Assembly: GCF_900091615.1 (NCBI RefSeq)
Contig: NZ_FMIA01000002.1
Coordinates: 3,596,001 to 3,660,000, forward strand
DNA: 64,000 nucleotides
Direction of reading: 5' to 3'
Source: Micromonospora yangpuensis
GTDB lineage: Bacteria; Actinomycetota; Actinomycetes; Mycobacteriales; Micromonosporaceae
A program made the translations under genes and the position numbers. The notes below the pieces were generated by a model. That model saw only the letters and a program-made list of their open reading frames with translations, did no database searches and was not told the origin of the DNA. Each line of letters opens with the position of its first letter. Position 1 is the first letter of the stretch. This document shows, piece after piece, positions 42,119 to 50,335 of this stretch.

Positions 42119-42898
42119 ATGGAATTCCCGGCGTACCTGGCCTCCATGCCGATGCACGCGATCACCGAGATCCACGGTGAGGCCGGCCTGCGGGCCCGGT
42201 TCGCCCTGGAGATCGCGGCGTTCGACCCGGCCGACCGGCAACGGCTGACCGAGGCGCTCGATCTCGCCGCCGAGCTGCACCGCGACGACCGGCGGGTCCG
42301 CGAGCCGTACCTCAACCACCTGCTGCGGGTGGCGATCCGGATGACGCACCACTACCAGGTGCGCGACGTGGACGTGATCGTGGCCGGGCTGCTGCACGAC
42401 GCGGTCGAGGACCATCCGGCGGAGCTGGCCGCCCTCGACCCGGCCGGCGTCGCGGTGACGTCGGGGGCGCAGCCGGTCACCGCCCACGGCCCGGTCGACG
42501 CGGACACCGCCGGGGTCCGGGCCCGCACGGCGGCGCTGGCGGTGCTGGCCCGACGCTTCGGCCCCCGGGTCGCCCGGCTGGTCGCCGCGGTCACCAACCC
42601 GGTGTACGACCCGACCCGCGACCGCAACACCCAGTACCGCGAGCACGTGGCGGCCAGCCTGGACACCGAGCCGTGGGCCCGGGTCATCAAGCTCTCGGAC
42701 TTCACCGACAACGGGGTCGGGGTGATCCACGCCGTCGGTCCCCGGGTGGCCCACTGGGCGGCCAAGTACCGCCCGCTGGTGCCGCTGCTGCGGGAGCTGG
42801 CCGGCCGGCCGGACACCCCCCTGTCCGCGCCGGTCAAGCAGCACATCTTCGACCAGCTCGACCTGGCCGAACAACGCTTCACCGCCATTTTGGAGTAA
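42119..42898 (+). CDS. HD-domain hydrolase, (p)ppGpp-hydrolase (SpoT/MESH1)-like
   Basis: A 259-residue metal-dependent phosphohydrolase. HD-family ligands are visible: His in YLNHLLRVA, the HD pair in GLLHDAVEDH and a late Asp in KLSDFTDNG. This set, with the ED after the HD, is typical of the hydrolase domain of RelA/SpoT proteins and of small alarmone hydrolases. There is no synthetase or TGS domain. Alarmone hydrolysis is a family-based inference. The ATG is probably leaderless; ATG 42147 is an alternative. Confidence 0.75.
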   Translation: MEFPAYLASMPMHAITEIHGEAGLRARFALEIAAFDPADRQRLTEALDLAAELHRDDRRVREPYLNHLLRVAIRMTHHYQVRDVDVIVAGLLHDAVEDHPAELAALDPAGVAVTSGAQPVTAHGPVDADTAGVRARTAALAVLARRFGPRVARLVAAVTNPVYDPTRDRNTQYREHVAASLDTEPWARVIKLSDFTDNGVGVIHAVGPRVAHWAAKYRPLVPLLRELAGRPDTPLSAPVKQHIFDQLDLAEQRFTAILE

Positions 42899-42919
42899 GG
42901 AAGGGCCCCCTCTTAACGC
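42896..42919 (-). repeat. Dispersed 24-base element, copy 1
   Basis: It starts at the stop codon of the HD gene. On the minus strand it reads GCGTTAAGAGGGGGCCCTTC followed by CTTA. It matches 23 of 24 bases with the element at 63817-63840. The central GGGGGCCCTTCCTTA part is nearly self-complementary with its flank, so it can form a small hairpin. Confidence 0.7.
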
Positions 42920-43021
42920 ATCCGGTCGAGAGGGGTACCCCGCTCACCGCCCGACGCGTGCGGGCACGCGACTCGGCCCGGCCGCCACGTGAGCGGTCAG
43001 GTGGATCGGCCCAGCTGCCAC

Positions 43022-43113
43022 GCGGGCATGGGCACGCGGGTCAGCCCCGCCGCGCGCGGGCATGGGCACGCGGGTCAGCCCGGCCGCGACGCGGGCAGGC
43101 ACGCTGGTCAGGG
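43022..43113. repeat. Degenerate tandem repeat, 33-34 base period, 3 units
   Basis: Two identical 26-base blocks start at 43022 and 43056 (GCGGGCATGGGCACGCGGGT and so on), and a decayed third unit begins near 43088. Weaker units can be seen back to about 42956. It lies in the gap 42899-43107 between the HD gene and the convergent exporter permease; no gene is seen there. Confidence 0.7.
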
Positions 43114-44733
43114 GGTCAGGTCGCGGCGACGGAAGGCGACCAGTCCGGCCCCGGCCAGTGCCGCCGCGACCGCGGTCAGCACCACCAGCGGCAGCGCCGT
43201 CGCGTCGACCGCGGGTGCCGCCGGCACGTGGGTGAACGGGGAGACGTCGAGCACCGGCTGGGGCAGCTCCAACACCGCGCCGAGCTGCCCCACCAGCAGA
43301 AACAGCAGCAGCGTCGCCCAGGACAGCGGCACCGACCAGCGGGGCAGCACCCCGATCAGCACCACCACGATCCCGGCCAGCACCAGCAGCGCGGGCAGCC
43401 GGACCAGGGCCGCCGCGCTCAGGTCGACCGTCCGGCCCACCGGGTCCCCGGTGACCAGCCCCTGTCCGAGCCCGGTGCTGGCCCCACCGACCACCGTCAG
43501 CAGGGTGGCGCCGAGGACGGTGTTGAGCAGGTGCGCGCCGAGCCAGGCGTAGCGGTCGACCGAGGTGGCCAGCACCGCCTCCAACACCCCGTCGGTCTCC
43601 TCGGTACGCGCCCGCAGCAGCGCCTGCACCACGTACCCGCCGATGGTCAGGGCGAACAGCGCCAGCATCGCCGACAGGTACGCCTCGACGAGCACCGCGC
43701 CACCGCCGAGCTGGTTGACCATCTCGGCCGCCGTGGGGTTCTCCGCGACCATGTCGTCGATCTCGTCGGAGACCGCGCCCATCGCGAGGCCGAGCACCCC
43801 GATGCCGACCGCCCAGCCGAGCAGCACCCCGCGTTGCAGGTGCCACGCCAGCCCGATCGGGCTGCGCATGGCCGCCGTGGCGGTGGCCGGGCCGGGCCGG
43901 TCGGCGAGCAGTCCCGCGCCGAGATCCCGCCGGTCGGTCAACCGGTACGCCGCCACCACCGCGACCACCAGCAACCCGACCGGCAGCAGCAGCACCCACC
44001 ACCGTTCCCCGTCGAACGGGCGGAGCTGGTTGCCCCAACCGAGCGGGGAGAGCCAGGACGGCCAGCCGCTGGTGTAGCTCAACCCGTCCGGGCTGACCTG
44101 CCCGAAGACGTCACCGGCGGCGCGCAGCGCGAAGGCGACCCCGACGGCCAGCGCGGCGAGGGCGTTGGCGCCCCGGGACGTACCGGAGAACTGCGCGGTG
44201 AGGCCGGCGACCGCGGCGAACGAGATACCGATCGAGCCGACGGCCGCCGCGGCGGCGACCGATCCGGCCACCGGCAGTCCCGCGGCGACCAGCGCCACCG
44301 CGACCCCGACGGTGGTCAGCAGGTTCGCTCCGATCACCACCAGCAGGGCGGCGGTGAGCAACGCGTACCGGCCGACCACGGCGGAGCCGAGCAGTTCGGC
44401 CCGGCCGGTCTCCTCGTTCTGCCGGGTGTGCCGCACGACGGCGAAGGTGCTCAGCAGGGCGGCCAGCACCGACAGGGTGAGGAAGGACTCGGTGGTCACC
44501 ACCGAGCCGAGGCTGGTGCCGTGTACCGGCCCGTTGAAGGCGCGGGCGACCAGGCTGCTGGTCGCGGTGCGGGCGTAGGCGACGCGTTCGGACTCACCGG
44601 GGTAGATCCCGGCGATGCTCGCGGCCAGCGCGTTGGCCAGCAGCGGCGTGCCGAACACCCAGAGGCCGAGCTTGACCCGGTCCCGGCGCAGCGCCAGCCG
44701 GACCAGCCGGCCGGTGCCGGTCACGGCGCTCAC
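43108..44733 (-). CDS. ABC-2 type exporter permease (polyketide antibiotic exporter-like)
   Basis: A 541-residue membrane protein with about twelve segments, the large two-repeat layout of the ABC-2 'exporters of polyketide antibiotics'. The start region is RLVRLALRRDRVKLGLWVFG. A second half begins near residue 290 with GLAWHLQRGVLLGWAVGIGV. GTG 44733 overlaps the ATPase stop. With the ATPase it forms an efflux pump, and the TetR protein at 45787 is the likely repressor. Confidence 0.85.
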   Translation of the reverse strand: MSAVTGTGRLVRLALRRDRVKLGLWVFGTPLLANALAASIAGIYPGESERVAYARTATSSLVARAFNGPVHGTSLGSVVTTESFLTLSVLAALLSTFAVVRHTRQNEETGRAELLGSAVVGRYALLTAALLVVIGANLLTTVGVAVALVAAGLPVAGSVAAAAAVGSIGISFAAVAGLTAQFSGTSRGANALAALAVGVAFALRAAGDVFGQVSPDGLSYTSGWPSWLSPLGWGNQLRPFDGERWWVLLLPVGLLVVAVVAAYRLTDRRDLGAGLLADRPGPATATAAMRSPIGLAWHLQRGVLLGWAVGIGVLGLAMGAVSDEIDDMVAENPTAAEMVNQLGGGAVLVEAYLSAMLALFALTIGGYVVQALLRARTEETDGVLEAVLATSVDRYAWLGAHLLNTVLGATLLTVVGGASTGLGQGLVTGDPVGRTVDLSAAALVRLPALLVLAGIVVVLIGVLPRWSVPLSWATLLLFLLVGQLGAVLELPQPVLDVSPFTHVPAAPAVDATALPLVVLTAVAAALAGAGLVAFRRRDLTP

Positions 44734-45689
44734 CGCTCACCCCGCACGTCCGCCGGTACGGCGGGCGGAGCTGGCGGCACCGGTGGGGGCGGCGTGGCCA
44801 GGTCGGGCCCCGGCCCGCCGTAGTGGCGCAGGAACAGCTCCTCCAGGGTCGGCGGGGTGCTGGTGAGCGTCCGGACGCCCAGCGGCAGCAGGTGGGCGAG
44901 AAGTCCGGCGAGGTGCTCCTGTTCCACCTCCAAATGGGCGCGGTGGGCACCGGCGGTGGCCACGTTCACCCCGGTGAGCCGGTCCAGCCCGGTCAGTGGC
45001 CGGTCGGTCTCGACGGTGACCGAGGTACGGGTGAGGTGCCGCAGCTCGGCCAGGGTGCCGTGCTCGACGGTCCGGCCGTCGCGGATGATGCTCACCCGGT
45101 CGCAGAGCGCCTCCACCTCGGCCAGCACGTGGCTGGAGAGCAGGACCGTGCCGCCGGCCTGGCTGAACCGGCGTACCTCGGCCTGGAAGACCGACTCCAT
45201 CAGCGGATCGAGTCCGGAGGTCGGCTCGTCCAGCACCAGCAGCTCCACATCGGAGGCGAGGGCCGCGACGATCGCCACCTTCTGCCGGTTGCCCTTGGAG
45301 TACGCCCGGCACCTCTTCGTCGGGTCCAGCTCGAAGCGGCTCAGCAGCTCGTCCCGACGACGCCGGTCCAGGCCGCCGCGCAACGCGCCGAACAGGTCGA
45401 TCGCCTGGCCTCCGGTGAGGTTCGGCCACAGGTTGACGTCGCCGGGCACGTACGCCAACCGCCGGTGCAGGGCGACCGCGTCCCGCCACGGGTCGCCGCC
45501 GAGCAGGCGGACCGTGCCGGAGTCGTGGCGCAGCAGGCCGAGCAGGATCCGGATGGTGGTCGACTTGCCGCTGCCGTTGGGGCCGAGGAAGCCGTGCACC
45601 TCCCCCGCCTCGACGTGCAGGTCGAGGCCGTCCAGGGCGCGGGTACGGCCGAAGCTCTTCACCAGGTCGTCGACTGAGATCACGGTCAT
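44730..45689 (-). CDS. ABC exporter ATP-binding protein
   Basis: A 319-residue ATPase. Walker A GPNGSGKST, signature YSKGNRQKVAI (variant of LSGGQ), Walker B LLVLDEPTSGLDP and switch His in LLSSHVLAEVE are intact. The C-terminal 90 residues form a substrate-specific extension ending in a Pro-rich tail. ATG 45689 is chosen because GGGGAG lies 8 bases upstream. It is divergent from the TetR gene with one palindrome between. Confidence 0.9.
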   Translation of the reverse strand: MTVISVDDLVKSFGRTRALDGLDLHVEAGEVHGFLGPNGSGKSTTIRILLGLLRHDSGTVRLLGGDPWRDAVALHRRLAYVPGDVNLWPNLTGGQAIDLFGALRGGLDRRRRDELLSRFELDPTKRCRAYSKGNRQKVAIVAALASDVELLVLDEPTSGLDPLMESVFQAEVRRFSQAGGTVLLSSHVLAEVEALCDRVSIIRDGRTVEHGTLAELRHLTRTSVTVETDRPLTGLDRLTGVNVATAGAHRAHLEVEQEHLAGLLAHLLPLGVRTLTSTPPTLEELFLRHYGGPGPDLATPPPPVPPAPPAVPADVRGER

Positions 45690-45730
45690 GTGGCACTCCC
45701 CGTCGTGGTGGACCGGACACAGCCACGGTA

Positions 45731-45745
45731 CTGACCGACGGTCAG
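45731..45745. promoter_or_regulatory. TetR-type operator, 15-base perfect palindrome
   Basis: CTGACCGACGGTCAG has 7-base arms around a single A. It lies 42 bases before the exporter ATPase gene and 41 bases before the TetR start, in the shared promoter region. The symmetry is typical of TetR sites. Confidence 0.7.
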
Positions 45746-45774
45746 GCATTTCAAGCACCGGTCAGCAAGCGGAC

Positions 45775-45780
45775 TACGCT
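45775..45780 (+). promoter_or_regulatory. -10 hexamer TACGCT for a leaderless TetR transcript
   Basis: TACGCT fits TAnnnT and lies exactly at -12 to -7 of the GTG at 45787. There is no ribosome site, so the transcript probably begins at the start codon. Confidence 0.5.
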
Positions 45781-45786
45781 GGACCG

Positions 45787-46653
45787 GTGGACACCGCCCC
45801 ACCCGACGACACCCGCAGCCGGATCCTGCGGGCCGCGTTGGAGCGCTTCGCCGAACAGGGCTACCAACGCACCTCGCTGCGCGAGATCGCCGACCGGCTC
45901 CGGCTGACCAAGGCCGCCATCCTCTACCACTTCCCCACCAAGGAACACCTGGTGCTCGACCTGGTCGAGCCGATGCTCACCGATCTGGAGGGGCTGCTGG
46001 TCGAGGCCGGGAGGCACGCGCCGGAGCGGGCCCGGTGGGTGCTCGTCGAGGGCTGGATCGACACCATGCTGCGGCACCGCCGGTCGCTGGGCATGCTCTT
46101 CCACGACATCAACATGCTCAGTCACGGCCCCACCTTCCAGCGGCTGATGCGCATCGCGATGCGCGCCAACGAGTTGGTCGCGGGCCCGAACGCCAGCCGT
46201 CGGGACCAGGTCCGGGCGGTGCAGGCGATCGCCATGTGCAGCGACCCGGTGGTCTTCTTCGACGACGTACCGGACGAGGTGTTGCGGGCCGACATGCTGG
46301 ACGGCCCCCGCCGGCTCTTCGCCGACGACCCGCCGGCGAGGACCGGCGGTGCGCCGGCGGCAACCGACGGCCCGCCGGCCCCGGCCGACGGTGCGCCCAG
46401 GTCACGGGCGGGGGCCGCGGTCGAGGTCAGGGTCGAGGCGACCGGGGCGGGCGACGGGGGCCGGAGCGCGACGCGCCCCGGCCCGGGGCCGGGCGGCGGC
46501 CGGCGGCGGTCCGGACGCCCCCCGGCGATGAGCCCCGCCCAGGTCGCCACGGCCCGCCGGATGTACGCCGACGGCGCGCACTCGGCCGACGAGATCGCGG
46601 CCCACCTGGGGGTCTCCCGGGCCACCGTCTACCGCCACCTCGCCGCCGGGTGA
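45787..46653 (+). CDS. TetR-family regulator with extra C-terminal resolvase-type HTH
   Basis: A 288-residue regulator. Residues 10-60 form the TetR HTH (RILRAALERFAEQGYQRTSL ... LTKAAILYHFPTKEHL). Ligand-binding helices extend to about residue 180. A 65-residue Pro/Ala/Gly linker follows. The last 45 residues are a second helix-turn-helix of the Hin/resolvase type (GRPPAMSPAQVATARRMYAD ... IAAHLGVSRATVYRHL). Two DNA-binding modules per chain could join two sites. The GTG start has a TACGCT box at -12 to -7. It likely represses the divergent exporter. Confidence 0.85.
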   Translation: MDTAPPDDTRSRILRAALERFAEQGYQRTSLREIADRLRLTKAAILYHFPTKEHLVLDLVEPMLTDLEGLLVEAGRHAPERARWVLVEGWIDTMLRHRRSLGMLFHDINMLSHGPTFQRLMRIAMRANELVAGPNASRRDQVRAVQAIAMCSDPVVFFDDVPDEVLRADMLDGPRRLFADDPPARTGGAPAATDGPPAPADGAPRSRAGAAVEVRVEATGAGDGGRSATRPGPGPGGGRRRSGRPPAMSPAQVATARRMYADGAHSADEIAAHLGVSRATVYRHLAAG

Positions 46654-46678
46654 GACAGATTATGCGACGGTTGTGAGA

Positions 46679-47251
46679 CTATTCTGCGACAGCGGGTGGC
46701 GTCCCGGGCTGGCCGCCGGCCTGCAGCCGGGGGTCCGGCTCGCCGCCGGCCATCGCCAGCATCCCACGAACGACCTTGAGCAGGGTGAGCAGGTCACGGG
46801 GCCGACGCCGGTCCAGGCCGGCGACAACCTGCTTGAGGATGCTCAGCTGGTCGAAGTAGACCCGCTCGGTGACCAGGTTCTCGTCGGCGTCGAAGATGAA
46901 GTAGGCGGTCATCCGGGTCCGGTGCCGGCCTCCGGTGGCCGGGATCTTGCCCAGTGGGCCGAGATGGGTGCCGGTCAGCCAGAACTCGACGATCACCGCG
47001 TCGTGGCTGTGCCGGATCGCGATGATCTCGTGATCCTGGTCGGGAAAGGCGACCCTGGTCTCGTGGTAGTAGTCCCGCACCGCCCGGTCGCCGTCGTGCA
47101 CCCGCATCGAGGCGATCAACTCGTAGTGCGGGTGCGGGAACGTCGACAGCACCTGGTCCCAGTCCTGGCGGACCTCGTCGTGGAAGTGGTCGAGGACCAG
47201 CTTCTCCCGGGCCAGCAGTACGTGCTCGGGGGGAAGGGGTGGAACGGCCAC
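46679..47251 (-). CDS. SnoaL/NTF2-like protein (A)
   Basis: A 190-residue protein with an NTF2-fold body (LVLDHFHDEVRQDWDQVLSTF ... YYHETRVAFPDQDHEIIAIR ... VIVEFWLTGTHLG). Such proteins act as polyketide cyclases, dehydratases or ligand binders. GTG 47251 follows GAGGAG. The C-terminal 40 residues are an added helical and disordered tail. It lies 8 bases behind a second NTF2-like gene on the same strand, so the two form an operon. Confidence 0.75.
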   Translation of the reverse strand: MAVPPLPPEHVLLAREKLVLDHFHDEVRQDWDQVLSTFPHPHYELIASMRVHDGDRAVRDYYHETRVAFPDQDHEIIAIRHSHDAVIVEFWLTGTHLGPLGKIPATGGRHRTRMTAYFIFDADENLVTERVYFDQLSILKQVVAGLDRRRPRDLLTLLKVVRGMLAMAGGEPDPRLQAGGQPGTPPAVAE

Positions 47252-47259
47252 GGAACTCC

Positions 47260-47673
47260 TCAGTGGATCAAGAGACGACGGTGGCCCTCATTCATACCCC
47301 ATCCGACCGGTCGGGCGGGCTCCACGGTGTAGTGGATCGTCTGGGCCACGATCCACCCGTCCTCGATGACGAACGAGTCCGCGCCGTCGCGCACCCGGGC
47401 CCCGTCGGCCTGCGCCGTCCACTCCAGGAACGCGAACCGCCCGTCGACCAGCACATTCTGGTACGTGTACCGGCCGCCCGGCAGCTCCTCGGCGAGCCAC
47501 CGGGCCAGTTGCCGCGCCCCGCCGGGCCCCCGGAACACCCCCCGACGTTCCAGGATCACGCAGTCCGGGGCGAGGTTACGCTCTATATCCTCGACGAACC
47601 GGTGCTCCGCGGCCAACCGCAGATGCTCCCGGAACACCTCCTCCGCCGAGCGTCGCCGCAGCTCGTCGCCCAT
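47260..47673 (-). CDS. SnoaL/NTF2-like protein (B)
   Basis: A 137-residue single-domain NTF2-like protein (AEEVFREHLRLAAEHRFVED ... LAPDCVILERRGVFRGPGGA ... AFLEWTAQADGARVRDGADS ... FVIEDGWIVAQTIHYTVEP). The pocket has Asp and His residues usual for SnoaL-like enzymes. ATG 47673 follows GAGGAGGTG. The substrate is unknown; no polyketide synthase genes are close. Confidence 0.75.
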   Translation of the reverse strand: MGDELRRRSAEEVFREHLRLAAEHRFVEDIERNLAPDCVILERRGVFRGPGGARQLARWLAEELPGGRYTYQNVLVDGRFAFLEWTAQADGARVRDGADSFVIEDGWIVAQTIHYTVEPARPVGWGMNEGHRRLLIH

Positions 47674-47797
47674 CCCGCACCTCCTCGACCCGGCCCGCAC
47701 CCCGAGGGCCATCATGACGCCGCGGGGTGCGCCGCCGTCCTCGGTTCACGCCGATGACCGGCCCCACCCCGAGCTTCTGCCGCTGGGCCCGCCGCGA

Positions 47798-48382
47798 TCA
47801 GGAGTGCCAGGACGACGCCAGGCCCGCGCCCACCCGGTGTTCGTGGCGGGCCGCCAGCCAGTCGGACTGCGCCACCGAACCACCCGGGACACCCAGGCCG
47901 GTCCGGGCAGCCTGGTAGAAGGCGTCCCTGGCCCGATCGGCCCGGCCCTTCAGGTCGACGAGCCTCGTCCCGTGATCGTCCTGCCCGTTCGGGTCATGGG
48001 CCATCCGCTCGATCCGCCAGACCGCCTCCCGCCAGCCCCGGCCGGCCTCGACAGTGGCGGCGTCCCCGAGCAGCAGCACGTTCTCCCAGGCCAGGGTGTT
48101 CCGCACGTCCGCCTCGGCGAGCCGCGCCAACCCTTCCTCGCGTTCGATGGCGTGGCCCGACCGGTCCGGTCGCGCCGCGACGAGCATCCGCATCGACACG
48201 GCGTGGATCTCCTTGACGGCCCGGGACAACTCGACGTACGCCTCCAGCCGGCGCTCGTCCCAGCGGACCCGCTGGCCACGCCGCCACCGGCCGCGGTCGG
48301 CCAGCGAGGTGGCGAGGATGGTCCCCAGCGTGCCGACCAGCACACCGAGTAGCGCGGGAAGCTGGGCAAGAAAAGCATTCAC
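47798..48382 (-). CDS. Single-pass membrane protein of unknown function
   Basis: A 194-residue protein. The N-terminal helix FLAQLPALLGVLVGTLGTIL (residues 4-23) anchors it; the remainder is a long charged helical domain (RRLEAYVELSRAVKEIHAVS and onward) that may form a coiled coil. The GTG start at 48382 lacks a clear ribosome site. The pattern is common among actinobacterial hypothetical proteins; I know no function. Confidence 0.65.
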   Translation of the reverse strand: MNAFLAQLPALLGVLVGTLGTILATSLADRGRWRRGQRVRWDERRLEAYVELSRAVKEIHAVSMRMLVAARPDRSGHAIEREEGLARLAEADVRNTLAWENVLLLGDAATVEAGRGWREAVWRIERMAHDPNGQDDHGTRLVDLKGRADRARDAFYQAARTGLGVPGGSVAQSDWLAARHEHRVGAGLASSWHS

Positions 48383-48497
48383 GACGACGAGCCTGCCACC
48401 ACCGGGCAACCGCCGGTGAAGCCGCTTTCGCCGTTCGTCGACCAACCACCCGACGCACTCGACACGCGGCTCGTACCCGCTCGGTTCGCCGGTGGGG

Positions 48498-48614
48498 TCA
48501 GCGGCGGGTGTCCGATGGGACGTCAGAGGTCCGGCGGGCGACGAGGGCGGCTGCGGCGTCGAGGCAGTCCCGTTCCACTCCGGTCAGTGCCGGATCGTGA
48601 CGGCGCACCGCCAC
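48498..48614 (-). pseudogene. Possible gene remnant, 38 codons
   Basis: VAVRRHDPALTGVERDCLDA is the start of a short frame with coding-like third positions that ends RRTSDVPSDTRR. It could be the C-terminal remnant of a lost gene or chance. The remaining parts of the 48383-48717 gap show nothing I can name. Confidence 0.2.
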
Positions 48615-48717
48615 GGCCGGGGTGCAAGACCCGGCAACCGATGCTCCCAGTTTCCGAACCACCCTCCCCCGTCCCCCGTAGAGCGGGCAGAAGACCGTCC
48701 TGCACCTGGGAGAGCAG

Positions 48718-49248
48718 ATGTCACCGAGTGCCGCCGAACAACCGGACCCACCGTCGCTTGTCGACCGGACCCGCAGGTTCCTCGACGAGGCGGTGCGGCA
48801 GGACCTCGATCGGCTTCCCTCCTGGGTGCAGCGGGAGGTGGCCCGCGACTCGGACGTACGTGCCAGGGTCAAGCAGCTCGAGCAGGACTGGGCGAGCCGG
48901 GAGTTGTGGACGACCGGGATCGTCCAGGACCTGGTCGACCTGCGGCGGGCGCAGCTCAACCGGGCCACGCTGGACAGCGCGATCCAGGAGTCCATCAGCA
49001 CACTCAACGATCAGGTGGCAGAGCTGATCGTCATCAAAAAGCTCACGTACGGGCCTCCCGTGCCGACGCCCGCTCAGCAGTCAGCCACCGCAGCAGCAGC
49101 TGCCGCCGCCATGGACTGGTTCGCGCGGAGACACCCTGACACATCGCCGCCGGCCGCCGGGAACTCCTCCGCACCGGCGACGCCCCCGCCCCTCCCACCC
49201 GATCGCTCCGGTCGCCGCTGCGCCGACGGAAACGGCCCACGACGCTGA
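48718..49248 (+). CDS. Uncharacterised soluble protein
   Basis: A 176-residue protein. Residues 15-110 are helical and charged (DRTRRFLDEAVRQDLDRLPSW ... VRARVKQLEQDWASRELWTT ... ESISTLNDQVAELIVIKKL) and may form a coiled coil. The tail is an Ala stretch followed by Pro-rich disorder. ATG 48718 follows GGGAGAGC. No family is recognised. It is convergent with the Mrr-like gene. Confidence 0.6.
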   Translation: MSPSAAEQPDPPSLVDRTRRFLDEAVRQDLDRLPSWVQREVARDSDVRARVKQLEQDWASRELWTTGIVQDLVDLRRAQLNRATLDSAIQESISTLNDQVAELIVIKKLTYGPPVPTPAQQSATAAAAAAAMDWFARRHPDTSPPAAGNSSAPATPPPLPPDRSGRRCADGNGPRR

Positions 49249-49286
49249 CCAGCGGCCCGCCCCCAAGCCCGTACCAGTGCGCCCTC

Positions 49287-50003
49287 TCAACCAGCGACGA
49301 GAAGCCCCGTTGGGGGGACCCGCGTCCACGCCCACGCCTCCAACGCCCGCCGATCGATCAGCAGGATGTCGAGCTGCTGGGCGAGTCGCACCCCGTCGCC
49401 AGCGGTGAAGAACCCATTCGTCACGATCATGCACAACTGGCCGCCGTGGATGTCCCGACACGTTCCGGCGAAACGCTGGATCGCCGCGCTGCCCACCCGG
49501 TTGTGCAGGCTCTGTCGCTTGCACTGGACCACCACCCGACGCCCGTCGGGCGTCTTCGCCACGACGTCGGCACCCCGGTCCCCCGCGCCCCCGCGGACCT
49601 GGACGTCGCGGAACCCGGACGCCTCCATCAACCGGGCGAACCAGTGCTCGAACTCGGACCCGGTCATCCCGTCGGTGACGCCGATAGCCCGGTCCCGCTC
49701 AAGCTGCTCGGCCCGACGCTGCGCCCGCCGCCCCGCGCGAGCCCGCAGAACCGCGACAGCACCAGCGACGATCAGCAACAGCAGGAAGATCGACCAGTAC
49801 GGGTGCCGCTGCACGAAGTTCAGCACCGCGAGCAGGAGCAGCACGACCAGCCCGGCCGCGCCCAGCCAGGGCACCATGCTGCCGGTGGTGGCCGCACCGG
49901 CCCGGCCACGACGCCGGGTCGCCCCCGTGGCACGCCGCCGCTTGCGGTGGTGGGCACGGACCCGGGCACCATCTCGACGGGTATGTGCTCTGACGTACGG
50001 CAC
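49287..50003 (-). CDS. Membrane-anchored Mrr-like restriction endonuclease domain protein
   Basis: A 238-residue protein. Residues 1-42 are strongly basic. Two membrane helices follow (WLGAAGLVVLLLLAVLNFV and YWSIFLLLLIVAGAVAVL). From about residue 110 comes an Mrr_cat nuclease domain: EFEHWFARLMEASGFRDVQV, GGAGDRGADVVAKTPDG, VVVQCKRQS, and VTNGFFTAGDGVRLAQQ. The Asp in GADVV and the QCK motif are the PD-(D/E)xK active-site residues. GTG 50003 follows GGAGGTG. Mrr proteins cut modified DNA; a membrane-bound form might act on incoming DNA, which is inference. Confidence 0.82.
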   Translation of the reverse strand: MPYVRAHTRRDGARVRAHHRKRRRATGATRRRGRAGAATTGSMVPWLGAAGLVVLLLLAVLNFVQRHPYWSIFLLLLIVAGAVAVLRARAGRRAQRRAEQLERDRAIGVTDGMTGSEFEHWFARLMEASGFRDVQVRGGAGDRGADVVAKTPDGRRVVVQCKRQSLHNRVGSAAIQRFAGTCRDIHGGQLCMIVTNGFFTAGDGVRLAQQLDILLIDRRALEAWAWTRVPPTGLLVAG

Positions 50004-50245
50004 GAGGCACCTCCAAGGGGAAACCTCATCCTGCCGTCCCCATCGGACAGAACGACCCCACTCGCACCGCCGCTGTCAGCTATCCGTCACCCGTCGGGGC
50101 CCTTGAGGACAGGGCCGCCCGCACTACGCGAGCGCAGTACGGAACAGACGCCGGATCTCGGCGAAACGGAACCGCACTTTGGCTGGGTCACCCGTGCCCT
50201 GGGAGCGCGAGGTCCAGGCAGTTCATCGAACCCCCAGCGGTACGT

Positions 50246-50269
50246 TACAGTCACTCGTTGTCACGAGTG
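50246..50269 (+). promoter_or_regulatory. -10 box plus operator palindrome before the WXG gene
   Basis: TACAGT at 50246-50251 fits a -10 hexamer. CACTCGT and ACGAGTG with a 4-base spacer (50252-50269) form a palindrome right at the expected transcription start, where a repressor could act. The remainder of the 50004-50331 gap holds only the 15-codon frame at 50288. Confidence 0.45.
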
Positions 50270-50287
50270 TCCACAGAGGGGGCCCGC

Positions 50288-50335
50288 GTGCGGGAGCGGA
50301 CGATTCTGCCCGATGTGGTCCGGCAGCGGCGGTGA
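50288..50335 (+). CDS. 15-residue leader ORF
   Basis: GTG 50288 lies 5 bases after an AGAGGGGG ribosome site and encodes VRERTILPDVVRQRR, ending with a TGA that overlaps the GTG start of the following large gene (GTGA). It is the best ribosome site in the region, so the large gene, which has none of its own, may be translated by coupling from this leader. Confidence 0.4.
   Translation: MRERTILPDVVRQRR

Noticed and set aside
43022..43113. Tandem repeat as a CRISPR array
   Set aside because: Units are contiguous without unique spacers, and no cas genes are nearby.
50004..50331. Phage or integrative element boundary near the restriction/toxin genes
   Set aside because: No integrase, tRNA gene or flanking direct repeat was found between 46679 and 58741.
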